Positions 24,994 to 34,093 of a DNA stretch of 64,000 bases are shown in pieces. Source of the stretch: JAJDFU01 sp964640855. GTDB lineage: Bacteria > Bacteroidota > Bacteroidia > Chitinophagales > Saprospiraceae. The stretch's first letter is position 1; each line of letters begins with the position of its first letter. Under the pieces are notes generated by a model. That model worked only from the letters and a program-made list of their open reading frames with translations, searched no databases and was not told where the DNA came from. The position numbers were made by a program, and so were the translations under genes. Location of the stretch: NCBI GenBank assembly GCA_964640855.1, contig CAZXIX010000006.1, positions 1-64,000 of the forward strand, in the 5' to 3' direction.

Positions 24994-25671
24994 CTATAAA
25001 TTTTTAACCTTTTCCATTCGGTATTCGGCCTTGAGAAGCTCGGGAAAGGTCTTCATCACCTTTTCTACTTTGGGGCGGGATACGTTCTGAATGTATCCGG
25101 ATCCCGGATTCAGTTCGTAATAATTCTGATGGTAATCTTCGGCCTGGTAGAAAGTACCGGCGGGTTCTACCTGGGTAACGATGGCTTTATCAAACTTCCC
25201 GGAAGCTCCCAATTCGCGAATGTAGCTCTCGACCTCAGCCTTTTGTTTGGGGCTGTGATAGTAGACGGCCGAACGGTATTGCTCGCCGACGTCCGGTCCC
25301 TGGCGGTTCAGCTGGGTAGGATCATGGGCCACGAAAAATACCTGAAGCAACGTCTGATAGTCGATGACCGTCGGATCGTAGTGCACCCGAACCGCTTCGG
25401 CATGGTGGGTTTTCCCGTAGCTCACCTGATTGTAGGTCGGGTTGGGTTCGGAACCGCCGGTATAACCGGAAATGGCCTCCTCTACGCCCCGGATCCGTTC
25501 GAAGGCAGCTTCTACACACCAAAAACAGCCACCCGCAAATGTGGCAATGGCAAGTCCGCCTGCATCCGATTGATCAAGCGTCGGTACCTCTTTTCCCGTG
25601 GCTTGCGATTGAGTCTGATTGGAACAAGCCAGGATCAAAAAGGTGGAAAGCAAAAGAAATGAGATGCGCAT
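24994..25671 (-). CDS. msrA: peptide-methionine (S)-S-oxide reductase, lipoprotein form
   Basis: From the ATG at 25671 the product is 225 residues. It begins with a lipoprotein signal (FLLLSTFLILAC, lipid-modified Cys), which places the enzyme in the periplasm, unlike the cytoplasmic MsrA of many bacteria. The MsrA domain follows with the catalytic motif GGCFWCVEAAF, the EAISGYTGG and H-A-E-A-V-R-V segments and a typical Y-H-Q-N-Y-Y box. It repairs methionine-S-sulfoxide using reducing equivalents from a thiol donor. The open frame continues to 25725, but the signal peptide decides for the inner start. No msrB is adjacent. Confidence 0.92.
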   Translation of the reverse strand: MRISFLLLSTFLILACSNQTQSQATGKEVPTLDQSDAGGLAIATFAGGCFWCVEAAFERIRGVEEAISGYTGGSEPNPTYNQVSYGKTHHAEAVRVHYDPTVIDYQTLLQVFFVAHDPTQLNRQGPDVGEQYRSAVYYHSPKQKAEVESYIRELGASGKFDKAIVTQVEPAGTFYQAEDYHQNYYELNPGSGYIQNVSRPKVEKVMKTFPELLKAEYRMEKVKNL

Positions 25672-25792
25672 AGTTAATTGGTTTTGGGGAGAAAACAAGA
25701 AAACAGCCTGCAGGTGGTCTTCCATTCCTATTTTAACGAAACAAAAATAGAAGCCCGTTGCCTCTGCCAGGGTACCTTCCGCAACCGCAGGA

Positions 25793-27043
25793 TCAGAAAT
25801 AGATCAATCGACCGTTGCTCAGGGCGGTTAGCGGCTGGAAGGTCTCTCCTTGGCAAATGCCGAAGACCATCAGGGGTCCGCCCGCGCGGAGGGCGATCAG
25901 CTGCCAGCCGGTTTCGGAGGCAACCTCCAGGCGAAGTTCATCTCCGGAGGAGTCTTGCCACCACCACTGGCCGGATTCCTGTCGGGGCAAGCCCCCCTCC
26001 AGGAGAAGGGGGAATTCCCGCAACCAGGGTTGTACGGCCAAAGCATCGGCAAAGGCATCCCGTAGCTTATCGATCCGGTCGTAGCCGCCTTTAGGCTGTA
26101 TTTCCCGGTATGCTACCTTTCCTGATTCGGCCAGGGGCCTCTGCATCACGGCCCGTATGGGATAGGCGGATGGGTAGAAACTCAGGGTGGCCGGGACCAG
26201 CGCTCCGGGTTTCCAATCTCCCTCGAAGGGTGTTTTTTCTCCCCAGGCGAAATCCAGGATCAAAGCGAATTGTCCGGATTCCTCATCCTGGAGCCAAACC
26301 TTCCGGCTGCGCAATGGCTCCTCTTCCTGAAAGCCTACGTGCCAAACGCGCCAGGATCCGGTTTGAGCATCTGTCTCGCGGACCTCTTCTTTGCGCAAGT
26401 TCCAACCCGATGCCTGGAAAAGGTCCCATTGTTCCGGAGAGGAGAGCCATTCCAACTGCTCCCAGCTTTTGGCCAGCCGGTACAAATCGCCCAATTCCAG
26501 GAGAAGTCTTTCAGACCAGTCTGGCCGTTGGAACAGAAGCGGGATCTGCTCAATACGCTTCCCGACGGTTCCCATTTTGGCATCCACCATGCGGGCAGCC
26601 ATGGATTGCCAGAAGTCAGCTTCCTGCTCCCGGGCAGCCGCCGTGCCCAACCGCATCAGGTCGAGCAGCCAATCCCGAAGATATTCGGCTCCTGCCTGCA
26701 TGCTCTGAATCCGCTGATCCCGGCTCTTATTCCGCTGTTGAAGCTTTTCGGTTTTTCCCATTGCTTTTTTCCCTTCGCGCAGCCGAGGATTCACCCAGTC
26801 CGGTGATTCATCGGTCTGTCGAAACAGGTCAGACTGTTCCCGAAGCAGGAACTCCATCGCTTTTCGGTGTGCGCAAACGGGTCCTTGCACCGGGCAGGAA
26901 CAATAAGAGCTTCCTTTTCCCAGATCCAGCGCTACCTTGAAATAGGTCGCTCCACGGCTCCGGCATTCTCCCCACAACTTGTGTTGGTGGCTTCCCAGAT
27001 CCCGCCAGCGGGAAGGTCGGGCCAGCCCCCTGGCTTTCCGCAA
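25793..27043 (-). CDS. SWIM zinc-finger domain protein
   Basis: A 416-residue protein. Near its N-terminus is a SWIM zinc finger of the form C-x-C-x6-C-x-H (YCSCPVQGPVCAHRKA), within the FKVALDLGKGSSYCSCP context typical of the family. The rest is a large region of unknown fold. SWIM domains bind DNA or protein. The only standard start after the upstream stop is a TTG at 27043, but family-like sequence (IPNTADQKD) continues upstream of it, so translation may begin at a rarer codon. The gene follows rnc and shares its reading frame, 57 bases past the rnc stop. In Bacteroidota, SWIM genes usually stand beside MoxR and VWA genes; here they are absent. Confidence 0.75.
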   Translation of the reverse strand: MRKARGLARPSRWRDLGSHQHKLWGECRSRGATYFKVALDLGKGSSYCSCPVQGPVCAHRKAMEFLLREQSDLFRQTDESPDWVNPRLREGKKAMGKTEKLQQRNKSRDQRIQSMQAGAEYLRDWLLDLMRLGTAAAREQEADFWQSMAARMVDAKMGTVGKRIEQIPLLFQRPDWSERLLLELGDLYRLAKSWEQLEWLSSPEQWDLFQASGWNLRKEEVRETDAQTGSWRVWHVGFQEEEPLRSRKVWLQDEESGQFALILDFAWGEKTPFEGDWKPGALVPATLSFYPSAYPIRAVMQRPLAESGKVAYREIQPKGGYDRIDKLRDAFADALAVQPWLREFPLLLEGGLPRQESGQWWWQDSSGDELRLEVASETGWQLIALRAGGPLMVFGICQGETFQPLTALSNGRLIYF

Positions 27044-27100
27044 GAGATCCTTTTGATCCGCCGTGTTGGGAATATTCTGATTATCGATGGGACGATGGGT

Positions 27101-27841
27101 TTATATCTCGGTTTCTTCCTCCTGCAAGATCCCCATGATCTGCATAGCTCTTTCCGAGGCGCTTTGCTCAGCGCTCTTTTTGTTGAAATCGTCGGCCGTG
27201 GCCATCCGTTTGCCGTCGACCAGTACGGCGACCTTGAAGCGGTCACGCTTTTCGAACTTGTAGCGAGCCAACAGCTTATAGCTTACCGATTGTCCGTTTT
27301 TCTGGCAGTATTCGAGCAACTGGCTCTTATAGTTATCGTCGTATTTCTCCAGTTCATGTACGTTGACGTAGTGCCGAAGAATGCGCTGGACGACGAAGCG
27401 TTTGGTGAAAGCGTAACCACACTCGAGGTAGATGGCCCCGACGAGGGCTTCGACGGCGTTACCCAGCATCGATTTGCTGAGCCTTGTATTATTGAGTTCC
27501 TGGAGGAAAATATCCAGTCCCATTTTATCGCCTATTTGATTGAGCGATTTTCGTTTTACGATCTTCGAGCGCATTTTGGTCAGGAAACCCTCATCGCTGT
27601 TGGGGTATTTTTTAAACAAGTATTCCGCCACGATGGTCCCCAACACGGCATCTCCCAGGTATTCGAGCCTTTCGTTGTTTTGAATGGCATATTCTTTTTC
27701 TGAGGAACCGGACTTATGCGAAAAGGCCAGGATGAAGATGGAGAGATTGACGGGCACGAACCCGACCAGCTTTTTGAGCCGTTGGGCAATATCCCGATCC
27801 GGGGACAGATAGTAATTGTACAAGCGAAACAAATAACGCAA
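27101..27841 (-). CDS. rnc: ribonuclease III
   Basis: A 246-residue enzyme with the RNase III signature NERLEYLGDAVLG (about 64-76), the second acidic cluster (GAIYLECGYAF), and a C-terminal double-stranded-RNA-binding domain (about 168-240). It cuts double-stranded RNA during rRNA maturation and mRNA turnover. The place after acpP and fabF is the common Bacteroidota order. A perfect-stem hairpin lies in the 180 bases between fabF and rnc and could be a site for self-regulation, as the E. coli rnc leader is known to be. Confidence 0.93.
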   Translation of the reverse strand: MRYLFRLYNYYLSPDRDIAQRLKKLVGFVPVNLSIFILAFSHKSGSSEKEYAIQNNERLEYLGDAVLGTIVAEYLFKKYPNSDEGFLTKMRSKIVKRKSLNQIGDKMGLDIFLQELNNTRLSKSMLGNAVEALVGAIYLECGYAFTKRFVVQRILRHYVNVHELEKYDDNYKSQLLEYCQKNGQSVSYKLLARYKFEKRDRFKVAVLVDGKRMATADDFNKKSAEQSASERAMQIMGILQEEETEI

Positions 27842-27868
27842 GATCGTATCTGATTTGAGTAAATAATA

Positions 27869-27902
27869 AGTCTCCCGGAACCTGAGGGTTCCGGACCAGA
27901 CT
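27869..27902 (-). promoter_or_regulatory. hairpin in the fabF-rnc intergenic leader
   Basis: CCGGAACC (27875-27882) and GGTTCCGG (27887-27894) form a perfect 8-base stem with a 4-base loop, extended by AGTCT (27869-27873) pairing with AGACT (27898-27902) across a small internal loop. On the minus strand it is followed by TTATTATTTA, a weak U-rich stretch. It may be a partial terminator of acpP-fabF or an RNase III processing site ahead of rnc. Confidence 0.55.
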
Positions 27903-28022
27903 ATACTTTACTCCCGATAACTGATGGTGTATGCGTCGGAGGGGCTGAACGGTTCGGTCCCTCCCGAATTTATTTTCTACTGCACGAGATGTATCCTCTA
28001 TCCCGGGCGGGGGCGCACAATG

Positions 28023-29273
28023 TCATGGCACCCGCTTAAAGATAACGCTTGAATTGTGCCCACCAAAGCCAAAGGTGTTGCTGAGAGCAGCATCTACTTT
28101 CCGGTCTTGAGGGGAATTAAAGGTAAAATTGTAACGTGGATCCAATTCGGGATCGTCGGTAAAATGGTTTATGGTAGGGGGGATGAAATGATGGTTGATG
28201 GCGAAAATGCTGGCCAGGGCCTCCACGGCTCCGGCAGCTCCGAGCAAATGTCCGGTCATGGATTTGGTCGAGCTGATGTTCAGATCAAATGCTTTTTCGC
28301 CGAATACCTGCCGGATCGCCTTGACCTCGGCTATGTCTCCCAGGGGCGTGGAGGTGCCGTGGACATTCACATACTGGATGTCCTCGGGATTCAAGCCGGC
28401 GTCGGCCAGCGCCATGCGCATGACATTGCTTGCCCCCAGTCCTTCGGGATGCGGAGCGGTGATGTGATGCGCATCTGCCGTTGCGCCGCAGCCGGCGATT
28501 TCGGCGTAGATGGTGGCCCCGCGTTTGACGGCATGCTCATATTCTTCCAGAACCAGAGCACCGGCACCTTCTCCGAGGACGAATCCATCCCGATCCGCAT
28601 CGAAGGGGCGGGAGGCCGTAGCAGGATCCTCATTGCGGGTAGAGAGGGCTTTCATGGCGTTGAAGCCGCCTACCCCGGCCTGGGTGATGGTCGCCTCTGA
28701 ACCCCCGGTCAGAATGATATCGTTTCGCCCGCTGCGGATAAAATCGAAAGCCACCATGATGGCATGGGAGGCCGACGCACAAGCCGACACGGTTGCGAAG
28801 TTGGTTCCTCTCAATCCGTATTTCATAGAAAGATGGCCCGCAGCAATATCTGCGATCATCCGGGGGATCATGAAGGGATTGAAGCGAGGAATGCCGTTCC
28901 CCTCCACAAAAGCTTCGATCTCCACCTCCAGGGATTTCAGGCCGCCAATGCCCGATCCCCAGATCACCCCGATCCGATCCGGATTGAACTTATCGGCGGC
29001 GTCCTCCAAACCGGCGTTCGCCATGGCTTCGCTGCCTGCTACCAGGCCAAACTGGCTGAAGCGATCGATACGGCGCGCCTCCCGCCGGTCGATGAAGTCT
29101 TCGGGATCGAAATCCTTGACTTCACAGGCAAAACGGGTCTTGAAGTTGGAAGCGTCGAAGTGTGTGATGGGGCCCGAACCACTAATCCCTTTTTGCAGCC
29201 CCTCCAAATAGGCAGAAACCGAATTTCCGATTGGGGTTATGGCACCGAGACCTGTTACGACAACTCTTCTCAT
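28023..29273 (-). CDS. fabF: beta-ketoacyl-ACP synthase II
   Basis: A 416-residue condensing enzyme from the ATG at 29273 (MRRVVVTGLGAITPIGNS, the usual FabF start). It has the catalytic Cys in SACASASHAI and the two His residues in NVHGTSTPLGD and TKSMTGHLLGAAG, completing the Cys-His-His triad. The enzyme elongates acyl-ACP with malonyl-ACP in fatty-acid synthesis. It lies about 120 bases after acpP, in the usual acpP-fabF-rnc order. Length and motifs fit the housekeeping enzyme rather than a polyketide-type copy. Confidence 0.96.
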   Translation of the reverse strand: MRRVVVTGLGAITPIGNSVSAYLEGLQKGISGSGPITHFDASNFKTRFACEVKDFDPEDFIDRREARRIDRFSQFGLVAGSEAMANAGLEDAADKFNPDRIGVIWGSGIGGLKSLEVEIEAFVEGNGIPRFNPFMIPRMIADIAAGHLSMKYGLRGTNFATVSACASASHAIMVAFDFIRSGRNDIILTGGSEATITQAGVGGFNAMKALSTRNEDPATASRPFDADRDGFVLGEGAGALVLEEYEHAVKRGATIYAEIAGCGATADAHHITAPHPEGLGASNVMRMALADAGLNPEDIQYVNVHGTSTPLGDIAEVKAIRQVFGEKAFDLNISSTKSMTGHLLGAAGAVEALASIFAINHHFIPPTINHFTDDPELDPRYNFTFNSPQDRKVDAALSNTFGFGGHNSSVIFKRVP

Positions 29274-29393
29274 CTCAAAAGGTGTATACAATACGATTTG
29301 ATTCGGGAAAGTACCAAATGAAGGGTCCAGAAACTACAAACCAGAACCCGGGGAGTCCTGATTTGCAGTTGTGACGTAGAATGAAGATCGGAG

Positions 29394-29633
29394 TTAGCTT
29401 TTCTCGGCGCCCTCCAGATATGAGATGGCGTTTCCGACTGTCTGGATATTCTCCGCCTCTTCATCCGGGATGGAGATATCGAATTCCTTTTCGAATTCCA
29501 TGATCAATTCCACTGTATCCAGTGAATCGGCACCCAAATCATTGATGAAGCTGGCTTCGGGAGTTACCTCAGAAGCATCTACGCCCAGTTTGTCGACGAT
29601 AATTTTACTTACTCTTTCTGCAATGCTAGACAT
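29394..29633 (-). CDS. acpP: acyl carrier protein
   Basis: A 79-residue acidic helical protein from the ATG at 29633, the standard start (SSIAERVSKIIVDKLGVD). The phosphopantetheine attachment Ser lies in LGADSLDTVELIM, the family's hallmark. It carries growing acyl chains in fatty-acid synthesis and gives them to FabF, encoded next. A well-formed promoter lies 37 bases upstream, so acpP is the head of the acpP-fabF-rnc operon. Confidence 0.96.
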   Translation of the reverse strand: MSSIAERVSKIIVDKLGVDASEVTPEASFINDLGADSLDTVELIMEFEKEFDISIPDEEAENIQTVGNAISYLEGAEKS

Positions 29634-29669
29634 AAGATCCGCTTTATGGTTGTTTAACGAATACCGACG

Positions 29670-29702
29670 CAAAGGTAAAACTTCTGGGAATGGATGGGCA
29701 AA
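29670..29702 (-). promoter_or_regulatory. Bacteroidota-type promoter for acpP
   Basis: On the minus strand TTTG (29699-29702) is followed after 21 bases by TACCTTTG (29670-29677), matching the -33 and -7 boxes of Bacteroidota primary-sigma promoters. Transcription would begin near 29663, 30 bases before the acpP ATG. Confidence 0.65.
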
Positions 29703-29883
29703 CTTTCACTTTTTTTTTGTCAGGCGCCCAAAAGCCCAGTATTGACGGGCTCTGAGGCAGGTCGAAAAGGGAAAGCCATCCGAAATTCAGACCGCATGAA
29801 ACCTATTCCTTATCTATATTTGATTCTGTCAGGATGATCACTGGATTTTCCACTACTTTGCGTTAAAAATACACTTACCCTTT

Positions 29884-31368
29884 ATGCTTCGCCAGACCTC
29901 GATTGTTAAAAATGAGCCCGCCGAACCCATACGGATCGTAGACCATCAAAGCACCAAAATTGTGGCTACCGTAGGGCCTGCTTCCAGCTCCTATGAAAAA
30001 CTTCTGGAACTGGCACAGGCGGGGGTTGATGTCTTCCGGTTAAATTTTTCGCACGGGACCCATGAAGACCATCTTGAGGTCATCAACCGGATCATTCATA
30101 TCAACGGCACCTACGGCTTGCACATAGGCATCCTGGCTGACCTGCAGGGCCCCAAGCTCCGGGTCGGGAAAATCAAGGATAACGGCATCGATCTGGACGA
30201 GGGCGATCTGATCCCTTTTGTAAACGAAGAATGCGTGGGAACCCACGAAAAGGTATACATGAGTTACCGGAATTTCGCCCGGGACGTCAAGGTGGGGGAG
30301 AAAGTGCTCGTAGACGACGGCAAACTGGTTTTTCAGGTAGAGGAAACCAATGGCATCGACCGGGTTGTTCTGAAAACCCTTTTCGGAGGAACCCTGCGTT
30401 CAAACAAGGGCGTAAACCTTCCCAACACCAAGATCTCCCTGCCTTCCCTTACCGAAAAAGACCTCCGCGACCTCAAGTTCATTCTCAATCAACCCGTCAA
30501 TTGGATCGCCCTTTCTTTTGTAAGGTCGCCCAAGGATATTCGGGATCTGATCCGGCACATTGAAAGGGCCAGGCATCCCGCCAAAGTCGTCGCCAAGATC
30601 GAAAAGCCGGAGGCTGTCGAAAAGATCGATAAGATCATCAAAGTATCCAACGGGATCATGGTCGCCCGGGGAGACCTGGGGATCGAGGTTCCCATGGAAC
30701 AACTGCCCATCATCCAGAAAGAGATCATCCAGAAGTGCCGGCAGCGAGCCCGGCCCGTCATTGTCGCTACCCAGATGATGGACAGCATGATCACCAACCC
30801 GAGCCCCACGCGGGCCGAGATCTCGGATGTGGCCAATGCCGTCATGGATGGGGCCGATGCGGTCATGCTGAGCGGGGAGACTTCGGTAGGCCGCCACCCC
30901 GTTCTCGTAGTCGAGGCCATGAATCGCATCATCGATGAGGCCGAGCGGCATCCCTTCTTCTTTGGAAACCTGTCCCGCCCAACCCCAAGCGAAAAGTCCC
31001 GAACCTTTCTCTCGGATGTCGTCTGTTTCAGCGCAGCCAAAACAGCGGATGATATCGGGGCAAAAGCCATCATCGGCATGACCTCCTCCGGATACACCGC
31101 CTTCAAGGTTTCCAGTTTTCGACCCAAGGCCGACATCTACATATTCTCGGATCAACTCAATATGCTGGCTACCCTGAATCTGGTGTGGGGGGTCCGGACA
31201 TTTTATTACGACCGCTTTACCACCACGGATGAAACCATCCAGGACGTGACCGACATTCTCCGCGGGGTCGGTCGGGTAGCCCAGGGAGACCTGGTCGTCA
31301 ACACCGGTACAATGCCGCTGCACAAGAGACTCCGGACCAATATGCTGAAAATCACCGTGCTGGAATAA
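29884..31368 (+). CDS. pyk: pyruvate kinase
   Basis: A 494-residue enzyme with the expected parts: N-terminal barrel strand TKIVATVGPASSSYEKL, the metal/substrate region DVFRLNFSHGTHEDH, the central MVARGDLGIEVP, and the ATQMMDSMITNPSPTRAEISDVANAVMDG signature. It turns PEP and ADP into pyruvate and ATP, the last step of glycolysis. It diverges from acpP. The first 20 residues or so precede the normal N-terminal strand, a modest extension. A GC-rich hairpin (31380-31398) follows the stop but has no T-run, so termination there is unsure. Confidence 0.96.
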   Translation: MLRQTSIVKNEPAEPIRIVDHQSTKIVATVGPASSSYEKLLELAQAGVDVFRLNFSHGTHEDHLEVINRIIHINGTYGLHIGILADLQGPKLRVGKIKDNGIDLDEGDLIPFVNEECVGTHEKVYMSYRNFARDVKVGEKVLVDDGKLVFQVEETNGIDRVVLKTLFGGTLRSNKGVNLPNTKISLPSLTEKDLRDLKFILNQPVNWIALSFVRSPKDIRDLIRHIERARHPAKVVAKIEKPEAVEKIDKIIKVSNGIMVARGDLGIEVPMEQLPIIQKEIIQKCRQRARPVIVATQMMDSMITNPSPTRAEISDVANAVMDGADAVMLSGETSVGRHPVLVVEAMNRIIDEAERHPFFFGNLSRPTPSEKSRTFLSDVVCFSAAKTADDIGAKAIIGMTSSGYTAFKVSSFRPKADIYIFSDQLNMLATLNLVWGVRTFYYDRFTTTDETIQDVTDILRGVGRVAQGDLVVNTGTMPLHKRLRTNMLKITVLE

Positions 31369-31584
31369 CGGATGGGCCTGCCTCCTACTCCAGGAGGCCC
31401 GAATACCTGGCTGTCCAAATTTTGTGACCGGACTCCCGCTCCTCTGAACTAAAGCAAGGCCCGAAACAGTTAGTGTGTAAGACCGTTCTATGTAAACGGA
31501 TATTTTAGCGATTGGGCTATACCTCCATGAAAGTTGGGCTTCCCGGCCTTGCCGGATGCGGCTTAACTTTACAAACCGGAGGAG

Positions 31585-33312
31585 ATGATAAATATGCGAC
31601 CTATGATAAAACTGAGTTTCCCGCTGTTCATACTGTGGTTATGTATAGGGATGACCGATATCGCAAACGGTCAAAGGGTCAGTGAAGCCGAGGTCTATCT
31701 CCAGCGAATGTTCATAGAAGGGAACCGGGAGATGGCGTTGGGAAACCACGAGGCGGCAATTTCACTTTTTCAGGACGTCTTAAAGCAAGACCCTTCCAAT
31801 GATGTAGCTTACTTCAAGATCGCGCGCCTTGAGATGCGGCTGAAGCATCCCGAACGGGCCTTGCGCCATATCGAAAAAGCTATAGAGCTCGATCCCAAAA
31901 ACCCCTGGTATCTCCTTTTCAAGGCAGAAGTCCTCGAAGATACAGGCAAACCGGACCGGGCCGCCAAAGCCTATGAAGAACTGGTCCGCCTTGAGCCGGG
32001 AGAAGAATTGTACTACCAACGGTGGGCCCGGGCCCTTATCAAAGATGAACAACCGGCAGAAGCCATTAAGGTGTTCAGCCGTTTGGAAGAACGGATCGGG
32101 CTGACTGAGGATATTGCCCGCAAAAAACACACGCTTTATTTGGGGATGGGTAATACCCGCAAAGCCAGATCGGAATTGGAGCGTTTGATCCAAACCTATC
32201 CTTCCAATAATGATTACCGTTACTTGCTGGCGGAATTTCTGGAACAATCCGGGAAAAAGGAGGAAGCCAGGGCCGTATACGAAGAGATCGTAGCCCTGGA
32301 CCCGGAAGACAACCGGGCCCAACTCCGGCTGGCCGGAGCCTCCTCCATAAGGGATGACCGGATTTCGTTCGTAGAGTCTCTCCAGCCTATTTTCGAAGAG
32401 GAGGAACTGGGTATCGACCCTAAGATCAAGCGGGTTCTCCCCCTGATCCAGGAGGTAGCGGAGAAAAACGACCCGGCCCTGGCCGATGCCCTCCTGGATC
32501 TCATGGGAACATTAAAAACCGTGCATCCTGACGAGGCCAAACCCTACGCTGCTGCCGGTGATCTGCTCTATTATACCAACCGCCCCGAAGAGGCGCTACG
32601 GGAATATTTGCGGGCCATCGAGCTGGATGATACCGTTTTCCCAGTCTGGGAGCAGGTACTTACCCTTTACGCCAGCCAATACCGTTTTGAAGAATTGGCC
32701 GAACAGGCCGAATACGCCATGGATATTTTTCCGAATCAGGCCCGATTGTATCTGTGGAGCGCGATGGCCGACATCCGGACGGGGAAAAGCAGCCGCGCTG
32801 TCTCCACGCTGAACCAAGCCGAACTGATGAGTTCCGGAATTGAGGCGCTTTTGCTGGAAGTCTATTACTGGCAGGGCATCGGTCACTCCCAAATAAATGA
32901 TCCGGAGGCCTCTGAAGCGGCTTTTCAGAAAGCACTGGCCATCCAACCCCGGTCGGGCCTGGTAAAAAGCGCTTACAGCATGAGCCTCTCCGAAAATGGA
33001 CTTCGCCCCCGGGAAGCTTTGCAACTGGCCGAGGAAAGCCTGAAGGATGAACCCGGATTGCCTCAGGGTCTTCAGGCCAAGGGGTGGCACTTCTATAAGG
33101 AAAAGCAATATTCGAAAGCAGCCCAATGGCTCAACCAGGCGAATGACAAATTAGAAGGAAAAAACCCGATCCTTCTGGAGCAACTGGGCGATGTGTATTA
33201 TCAGTTGGGAGAAGTTGAGAGGGCTCTGGATTTTTGGGAAAAGGCCAGGTCGCTGGGCTCCGGCTCGAAACTCCTGGAGAAGAAGATCGCAGATCGCAAA
33301 TTGTATGAGTAG
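31585..33312 (+). CDS. secreted tetratricopeptide-repeat protein
   Basis: A 575-residue protein with a signal peptide (about 8-28, ending ANGQ) followed by tandem TPR units from about residue 45 to the end; examples are the AISLFQDVLKQDPSNDVAYF, ALRHIEKAIELDPKNPWYLL and ALREYLRAIELDDTVFPVWE segments. It is likely periplasmic or an outer-membrane-associated scaffold. A purine-rich GGAGGAG stretch precedes the ATG; in-frame ATGs at 31594 and 31603 are alternatives. It overlaps the DUF4292 gene by 8 bases and forms a TPR-DUF4292-EnvC cluster that I recall as conserved in Bacteroidota. Confidence 0.88.
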   Translation: MINMRPMIKLSFPLFILWLCIGMTDIANGQRVSEAEVYLQRMFIEGNREMALGNHEAAISLFQDVLKQDPSNDVAYFKIARLEMRLKHPERALRHIEKAIELDPKNPWYLLFKAEVLEDTGKPDRAAKAYEELVRLEPGEELYYQRWARALIKDEQPAEAIKVFSRLEERIGLTEDIARKKHTLYLGMGNTRKARSELERLIQTYPSNNDYRYLLAEFLEQSGKKEEARAVYEEIVALDPEDNRAQLRLAGASSIRDDRISFVESLQPIFEEEELGIDPKIKRVLPLIQEVAEKNDPALADALLDLMGTLKTVHPDEAKPYAAAGDLLYYTNRPEEALREYLRAIELDDTVFPVWEQVLTLYASQYRFEELAEQAEYAMDIFPNQARLYLWSAMADIRTGKSSRAVSTLNQAELMSSGIEALLLEVYYWQGIGHSQINDPEASEAAFQKALAIQPRSGLVKSAYSMSLSENGLRPREALQLAEESLKDEPGLPQGLQAKGWHFYKEKQYSKAAQWLNQANDKLEGKNPILLEQLGDVYYQLGEVERALDFWEKARSLGSGSKLLEKKIADRKLYE

Positions 33313-34093
33313 AATGATTCGTAAACGGGCATTTTCAGGTTTTTGCCTGCTGGTTTTGATCGCTGCAAGCTGGGGGTGTAGTGCCTCCCGCAAAGCCACC
33401 GGATCGAAAGCCTTGCCCCAGATAGACGAGAAGGTCGCCTTTAAGCGAATGATCCGAAACCAGATCCAGGCAGACTGGTTCTCGGCCAGGGTCCGGCTGG
33501 CCTATGCCGATAACCAACAGAGCGTCAAAGCGAGCGGAACCCTGCACATGAGATCGGACAGCCTGATCTGGTTGAACATCCGAAAGCTGGGCTTCGAGGT
33601 GGCCAGGGTGAAGATCACGCCCGATTCGGTCTTCGTGATCGACCGCCTGAACAATCAATTCGTGGCTGAAGACCTGGGCTACCTGGACCGGACCTTTCAG
33701 GTGCCTGTGAATTTCTCCATGCTGCAAGCGCTGATGCTGGGAAATCCGGTCCTGTTCCGGATCGACAACATCATCCCCAATCCAACGACTGACGGCTTCC
33801 TTTTAAAGGCTCCCGATGATGAAGTAAGCGGAGAATATCGTTTGATAAATCCCGACCTTTTACTGGTGGAAATGATCCTCCGGGAAGTAAAGACCGACCG
33901 CAGGTTGAGGGTCGAGATGGAGGAGTATAATGCTCTGCCCGATGAGCAGAAATTTTCCTATTTTAGAAAAATCAATTTGAAGGAGAATGTCAAAACGCTC
34001 CTCGATCTGGAAGTTCAATTCTCTCAGGTAGAAGTGAACCAACCCAAGGAGCTTCGGTTTGTCATTCCAGAACGCTATACCCGTGTACGCTAG
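33305..34093 (+). CDS. DUF4292 lipoprotein
   Basis: From the ATG at 33305, which overlaps the stop of the TPR gene, the product is 262 residues. It begins with a lipoprotein signal (FCLLVLIAASWGC, Cys about 24). The body is DUF4292-like: F-S-A-R-V-R-L-A-Y near the N-terminus, I-W-L-N-I-R-K-L-G-F-E-V-A-R, P-D-S-V-F-V-I-D-R-L-N, and a beta-rich C-terminus ending F-V-I-P-E-R-Y. This region looks like the concave sheet of LolA/LolB-type lipoprotein carriers, so a role in outer-membrane assembly is plausible but unproven. It overlaps the next gene as well, so TPR, DUF4292 and the EnvC-like gene are translationally coupled. Confidence 0.85.
   Translation: MSRMIRKRAFSGFCLLVLIAASWGCSASRKATGSKALPQIDEKVAFKRMIRNQIQADWFSARVRLAYADNQQSVKASGTLHMRSDSLIWLNIRKLGFEVARVKITPDSVFVIDRLNNQFVAEDLGYLDRTFQVPVNFSMLQALMLGNPVLFRIDNIIPNPTTDGFLLKAPDDEVSGEYRLINPDLLLVEMILREVKTDRRLRVEMEEYNALPDEQKFSYFRKINLKENVKTLLDLEVQFSQVEVNQPKELRFVIPERYTRVR

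Noticed and set aside
31380..31398. Possible terminator hairpin (GCCTCC/GGAGGC) after pyruvate kinase
   Set aside because: The stem is short and no T-run follows, so I did not call it a terminator.
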